Assembly (NCBI GenBank): GCA_021838635.1
Contig: JAKCDC010000002.1
Span: forward strand, 62,001-126,000
Reading direction: 5' to 3'
DNA from: Pseudomonadota bacterium
GTDB taxonomy: Bacteria > Pseudomonadota > Gammaproteobacteria > Steroidobacterales > Steroidobacteraceae
Length of the DNA: 64,000 nt
Part shown: positions 59,730-64,000 of the stretch, in pieces
Numbering within the stretch: the stretch's first letter is position 1
Layout of the letters: the number at the start of each line of letters is the position of its first letter
Translations under genes and position numbers: made by a program
Notes under the pieces: model-generated
The model's database searches: none
Seen by the model: the letters and a program-made list of their open reading frames with translations, nothing else
What the model was told of the DNA's origin: nothing

Positions 59730-59811
59730 TTGCCGCGCAATGAGCCGCCGCGCCGCCGCCATACGCGCAGCGGCGCCGGACGGTCGGCAGCAGATAATTT
59801 AAGGAGGTTTC

Positions 59812-60828
59812 ATGCAACTCGGAATGATCGGCCTCGGACGCATGGGTGCCAACATGGTCAGGCGCCTCCTGAAGGGTGGCCACGACTGTGTGGTCTACGA
59901 TCGCTCGGCAGACGCCGTGGCCGGACTGGTCAAGGAGCAGGCCACCGGCGCCGCCTCGCTTGCCGAGTTCGTCAAGAAGCTGAAGACTCCGCGCGCGGTG
60001 TGGCTGATGGTGCCGGCGGCGGTCGTGGATGACACCCTGGCTGAGCTGATCCCGCTGCTCGCCAAAGGGGATATTGTCATCGATGGCGGCAACTCGTATT
60101 ACATTGATGACATTCGCCGCTCGCAGGCGCTCAGCGAGCAGGGCATCCACTACCTGGACGTCGGCACCAGCGGCGGCGTCTGGGGTCTGGAGCGCGGATA
60201 TTGCATGATGATCGGCGGTGACAGCGCAGCGGTGCAGTCGCTCGATCCGATCTTCGCGCAGCTCGCGCCCGGGATCGGCACGATAGCGCGTACGCCCGGT
60301 CGGGACGGATCGGCCGGCACCGCCGAGCAGGGATATCTGCACTGCGGGCCGAGCGGCGCCGGCCACTTCGTCAAGATGGTCCACAATGGAATCGAATACG
60401 GCCTGATGGCCGCGTATGCCGAGGGCCTCGGTATCCTGCGCGCGGCGAACGTCGGCAAGCGCGCGAGCGAGGTGGATGCCGAGACGACCCCGCTGCGCGA
60501 TCCGCAGCACTACCAGTACGACCTGAACCTGCCGGACATTACCGAGGTCTGGCGCCGCGGCAGCGTGATTGCCTCCTGGCTGCTCGATCTGACGGCCGCG
60601 GCGCTGCAGCACGACCCGCCGTTGGCGAAATTCGCCGGACGGGTGTCGGACTCCGGTGAGGGCCGCTGGACGATCAAGGCGGCGATCGACGAGGGGCAGC
60701 CGGCACCGGTGCTCACCACGGCGCTCTACGAGCGCTTCAGCTCCCGGGGTGAGGCGGATTTCCAGGCCAAGGTTCTCTCCGCGATGCGCTACGGGTTCGG
60801 CGGGCACCTCGAAAAGCCCTCGAAATGA
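59812..60828 (+). CDS. gnd: 6-phosphogluconate dehydrogenase (short, GndA/YqeC-like)
   Basis: [54 protein letters not shown]; 338 aa. Confidence 0.94.
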   Translation: MQLGMIGLGRMGANMVRRLLKGGHDCVVYDRSADAVAGLVKEQATGAASLAEFVKKLKTPRAVWLMVPAAVVDDTLAELIPLLAKGDIVIDGGNSYYIDDIRRSQALSEQGIHYLDVGTSGGVWGLERGYCMMIGGDSAAVQSLDPIFAQLAPGIGTIARTPGRDGSAGTAEQGYLHCGPSGAGHFVKMVHNGIEYGLMAAYAEGLGILRAANVGKRASEVDAETTPLRDPQHYQYDLNLPDITEVWRRGSVIASWLLDLTAAALQHDPPLAKFAGRVSDSGEGRWTIKAAIDEGQPAPVLTTALYERFSSRGEADFQAKVLSAMRYGFGGHLEKPSK

Positions 60829-60850
60829 ATCAGGACGGGCGGAGGTTCCT

Positions 60851-62230
60851 ATGAACGATACCCACAACGACGCATTGGTGTTCTTCGGGGCGACCGGAGA
60901 TCTGGCGTACAAGAAGGTCTTCCCGGCGCTGCAGGCCATGGTGAAGCGTGGCACGCTCAATGTGCCGGTCATCGGCGTGGCCAAAGCGGGTTGGGGGATC
61001 GAGCAGTTGCGGGCCCGGGCCCGCGACAGCCTGGAGAAGCACGGGGGCGGAGTCGATGAGGCGGCATTTGCCAAACTGACGCAGCTGCTGTCCTATGTGG
61101 ATGGGGACTATTCCGACGGCGCGACCTTCAGCGCACTGCGCAAGCTGCTCGGCAATGCGCACCGGCCGGCACACTACCTTGCCATACCGCCCTCGCTGTT
61201 CGGCAAGGTCGTCGAGCAGCTCGCCAAGGCCGGCTGCACCGAGGCGGGCGCGCGCGTCGTGGTCGAGAAGCCGTTCGGGCGCGACCTGCAATCGGCCCGT
61301 GAGCTGAACGCCATCCTGCTCGGCTCGTTCGATGAGGAGCACATCTTCCGCATCGATCACTATCTGGGCAAGCGGCCGGTGCACAACATGGTGTTCTTCC
61401 GGTTCACCAACGCGCTGCTCGAGGCGTTCTGGAACCGCGATTACATCAAGAGCGTGCAGATCACGATGGCCGAGAATTTCGGCATCCAGGGGCGCGGGGC
61501 GTTCTACGATCCCGTCGGCGCGGTGCGCGACGTGGTGCAGAACCACCTGTTCCAGGTGCTCGCCAACCTCGCCATGGAACCTCCGGCCCGCACCGATAGC
61601 GAGTCGATCCGCGACGAGAAGGTGAAAGTTCTCAAAGCGATTCCGGAACTGACGGCCTCGGGCCTGGTGCGGGGCCAGTTCCGCGGCTACCTGAACGAGC
61701 CCGGTGTCGCGGCCGGATCAAAGACCGAGACCTACGCCGCGCTGCGTCTGGCGATCGACAACTGGCGGTGGCAGGGCGTGCCGTTTTATATCCGCACCGG
61801 CAAGTCGCTGCCGGTCACGTGCACCGAGGTGGTGGCGCATCTGCGCCGGCCGCCGACCGTATATCCGGGCTGCACGCCGCAACATGACTATTTCCGCTTC
61901 CGCATCAGCCCGCAGACCGAAATGGCCATCGGCCTGAACGTGATGGACGAGGCTGAGCTTGGCATCGGCCAGACCAACGAGCTGCTCGCCAGCCGTCACG
62001 AAGGCGCCAACGAGATGGACGCCTATGAGCGAGTGCTCACCGATGCGATGGCCGGCGAGCGCACGCTGTTCGCCCGCGAGGACTACGTGGAGGAGGCCTG
62101 GCGCATCGTCGATCCGGTGCTGAAGGCCGACACGCCAGTCTACCCTTACGAGCCCGGGACCTGGGGCCCGCCGCAGGCCGATCGCGTCGCGCCGCCGGAG
62201 GGATGGTACGACCCGGTTCTGTCCGAGTAG
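60851..62230 (+). CDS. zwf: glucose-6-phosphate 1-dehydrogenase
   Basis: VFFGATGDLAYKKVFPALQAM, RIDHYLGKRPVHNMVFFRF. Confidence 0.96.
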   Translation: MNDTHNDALVFFGATGDLAYKKVFPALQAMVKRGTLNVPVIGVAKAGWGIEQLRARARDSLEKHGGGVDEAAFAKLTQLLSYVDGDYSDGATFSALRKLLGNAHRPAHYLAIPPSLFGKVVEQLAKAGCTEAGARVVVEKPFGRDLQSARELNAILLGSFDEEHIFRIDHYLGKRPVHNMVFFRFTNALLEAFWNRDYIKSVQITMAENFGIQGRGAFYDPVGAVRDVVQNHLFQVLANLAMEPPARTDSESIRDEKVKVLKAIPELTASGLVRGQFRGYLNEPGVAAGSKTETYAALRLAIDNWRWQGVPFYIRTGKSLPVTCTEVVAHLRRPPTVYPGCTPQHDYFRFRISPQTEMAIGLNVMDEAELGIGQTNELLASRHEGANEMDAYERVLTDAMAGERTLFAREDYVEEAWRIVDPVLKADTPVYPYEPGTWGPPQADRVAPPEGWYDPVLSE

Positions 62231-62374
62231 GCGCACGCCCAGCGCTGTAGACGGCCGAAGCGCGCACTTCCTACACCCCCGAGCGTCTCGGGATCCCGAT
62301 CCGGTTGAAATGACCGGTGAGTGCTTGCACCGTAAAAACCGACAGCGCATGCTGGCCGCCGGGGGGGCAAGTGA

Positions 62375-62953
62375 GTGGCCGGAGCCGGCAATCGGTATCT
62401 TCTCGAGGCCCTGGAATGCGAAGGGCTTCTGCGGGCGTTCCTGTTCCGATACGCGCACAACGCGGCGGACGTCGATGAACTCCTGCAGGAAACCTACGCG
62501 CGCCTGTTGAGTATGCAGGGTGACTCCAGTGCCGAGATCCGCTCCGTCCGCGCGTTTGCGCTGACGGTGGCACGCAACGTCGCGCTTGACTGGCTGCGGC
62601 ATCGCGACGTCGTGCCGATCAATCTGGTTGCCGATATCGCGGCGCTCGATGTGCTCGACGAGTCGGCGCAGGTCGAGGAGATCGTCAATGCCCACCAGGA
62701 GCTGGCGTTGCTCGCCGAGTGCGTCGCGGAGCTTCCCGAACGCTGCCGGCAGGCCCTGACGTTGCGGCGCGTCTATGGGTTGTCCCAGCGTGAAATCGCC
62801 GCGCGGCTGTGCATCAAGGAAAGTACCGTCGAGCAATTGCTCGCACGGGCGGTTCGCCGCTGCGCCGAAGCGCTGTTCGCGCGCGAAGTGGGCTCGGATC
62901 AACCGTACTCATTGGCCGGCCGCCTGGCACGTCGGTTGAAACGTCATGACTAA
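62375..62953 (+). CDS. ECF sigma factor (FecI-like)
   Basis: LFRYAHNAADVDELLQETYARLLSMQ; LPERCRQALTLRRVYGLSQREIAARLCIKESTVEQLLARAVRRC; GTG start, may be elsewhere. Confidence 0.9.
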   Translation: MAGAGNRYLLEALECEGLLRAFLFRYAHNAADVDELLQETYARLLSMQGDSSAEIRSVRAFALTVARNVALDWLRHRDVVPINLVADIAALDVLDESAQVEEIVNAHQELALLAECVAELPERCRQALTLRRVYGLSQREIAARLCIKESTVEQLLARAVRRCAEALFAREVGSDQPYSLAGRLARRLKRHD

Positions 62954-63965
62954 AGCGACGGATATCGAGGAGCGCGCGGCCGCCTGGATCGCGCGCAGCG
63001 ATGCACGCGGCTCGGACGCCGACGCGCAGCTGGCGGCGTGGCTGTCGGCCGATCCGCGCCATCGCGCCGCCTATCTGCGTCTGGCTGAGGCATGGGCGCG
63101 GACCGAGCGCTTAGGCCGGCTGCGTCCGCCGACCGGCCTCATCGATCCCGATCTGCTCGCGCCGGTGCGCCGCAGCACGCGCACGCCACGGCGTCCTGCC
63201 CTGCCGCGGCTGCGAGGCCACCTGGTGGCTGCGCTGGCGATCGCGGCGGCCGTGGCCGGTCTGCTGACGTGGTGGAATTTCACCGCTCGCGGTGCCGTCG
63301 AGGTGATTAGAACCGGCCCGGGCGCGCTCTCGCGCGTGGTGCTGAGCGATGGTACCGTCGCAACGCTCAATGCGGACACCAAACTGCGCGTGCGGTTCGA
63401 TCGCGCGGCACGAACGGTCGTGCTGATGCGCGGCGAGGCGCAGTTCAATGTCGTGCATCACGGCCGCTGGCCCTTTCAGGTGAGCGCTGATGGGCGGACC
63501 GTGCGCGATGTCGGCACTGTGTTCGACGTGCGACGCAAGGATGCGCGTACCGTGCAGGTCTTCGTTCGCCGGGGCAGAGTCGCGGTGCTGCCGCCGGAGG
63601 GCGTCACCGACGCTTCGGCGGCCGACGTGCCGGTGCTGTGGGCGGACGATGAGGCCGTGATCACGGCGCATCGCGTCGTGGTGCACCACGGCTCGGCGCA
63701 CGAGATCGCCCGGCAGCTGCGTTGGCTGCGACAGAAGCTGAGTTTCCGCGGTGAGACACTCGGCCAGGCGGTCGCGCAGTTCAATAAGTCCAACTACCGC
63801 AAGATCATCATCACCGACCCGGCGCTGCTCGGAATACGTGTCGGGGGAACGTTCCGCGTCCTTGCCGTGCACAGCTTCGTCGCAGCCCTTGCCCGCTCGT
63901 TCAACATCCAGTCCCTCCCCGGTCCGCATCACACGATATTGCTGTACCACCCCGCCGCCAAATAA
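62946..63965 (+). CDS. FecR-family anti-sigma/transmembrane sensor
   Basis: ERAAAWIARSDARGSDADAQLAAWLSADPRHRAAYLRLAEAW; LSDGTVATLNADTKLRVRF; STN-like C-terminus. Confidence 0.92.
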   Translation: MTKATDIEERAAAWIARSDARGSDADAQLAAWLSADPRHRAAYLRLAEAWARTERLGRLRPPTGLIDPDLLAPVRRSTRTPRRPALPRLRGHLVAALAIAAAVAGLLTWWNFTARGAVEVIRTGPGALSRVVLSDGTVATLNADTKLRVRFDRAARTVVLMRGEAQFNVVHHGRWPFQVSADGRTVRDVGTVFDVRRKDARTVQVFVRRGRVAVLPPEGVTDASAADVPVLWADDEAVITAHRVVVHHGSAHEIARQLRWLRQKLSFRGETLGQAVAQFNKSNYRKIIITDPALLGIRVGGTFRVLAVHSFVAALARSFNIQSLPGPHHTILLYHPAAK

Positions 63966-64000
63966 GCGCGATGAGGATGTAGGAAACTCGAGCGCCATCC

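Noticed and set aside
58005-59762. 585-aa minus-strand ORF opposite pgi
   Set aside because: Antisense shadow of glucose-6-phosphate isomerase

Overview
Chromosomal window from a high-GC proteobacterium (gammaproteobacterial look; taxonomy is inference). Most of it is ordinary central metabolism: a gamma-glutamyl-putrescine/agmatine polyamine block (1-10 kb); patatin/BamA phospholipase, MsrA, Fsr-like MFS, PEP carboxylase and CPA2 antiporter (13-27 kb); APRT, nitroreductase, DUF4136 and GH15 glucoamylase (28-33 kb); branched-chain ketoacid dehydrogenase, glyoxylate shunt and methylcitrate cycle (34-48 kb); a transaldolase/ROK/pgi/gnd/zwf operon (56-62 kb); and a FecI/FecR pair cut by the window end. 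No rRNA, tRNA or CRISPR array was recognised. The parts most worth a second look are: (i) a four-gene signalling cluster (51.0-55.4 kb) in which the receiver, the GGDEF and the histidine-kinase ATPase all appear degenerate beside an apparently intact EAL; (ii) a structure-rich non-coding gap (43.99-44.61 kb) with a three-way-junction fold and a mutually exclusive bistable hairpin pair, next to a 28-aa sORF; (iii) an AT-richer insert (17.0-18.6 kb) carrying a BrnT/BrnA toxin-antitoxin and bracketed by two msrA 3' ends; (iv) a secreted HKK-repeat mini-protein; (v) a roughly 1.1 kb gap without convincing genes containing overlapping alternative hairpins. All calls come from reading the sequence and the supplied ORF translations; no searches were run.
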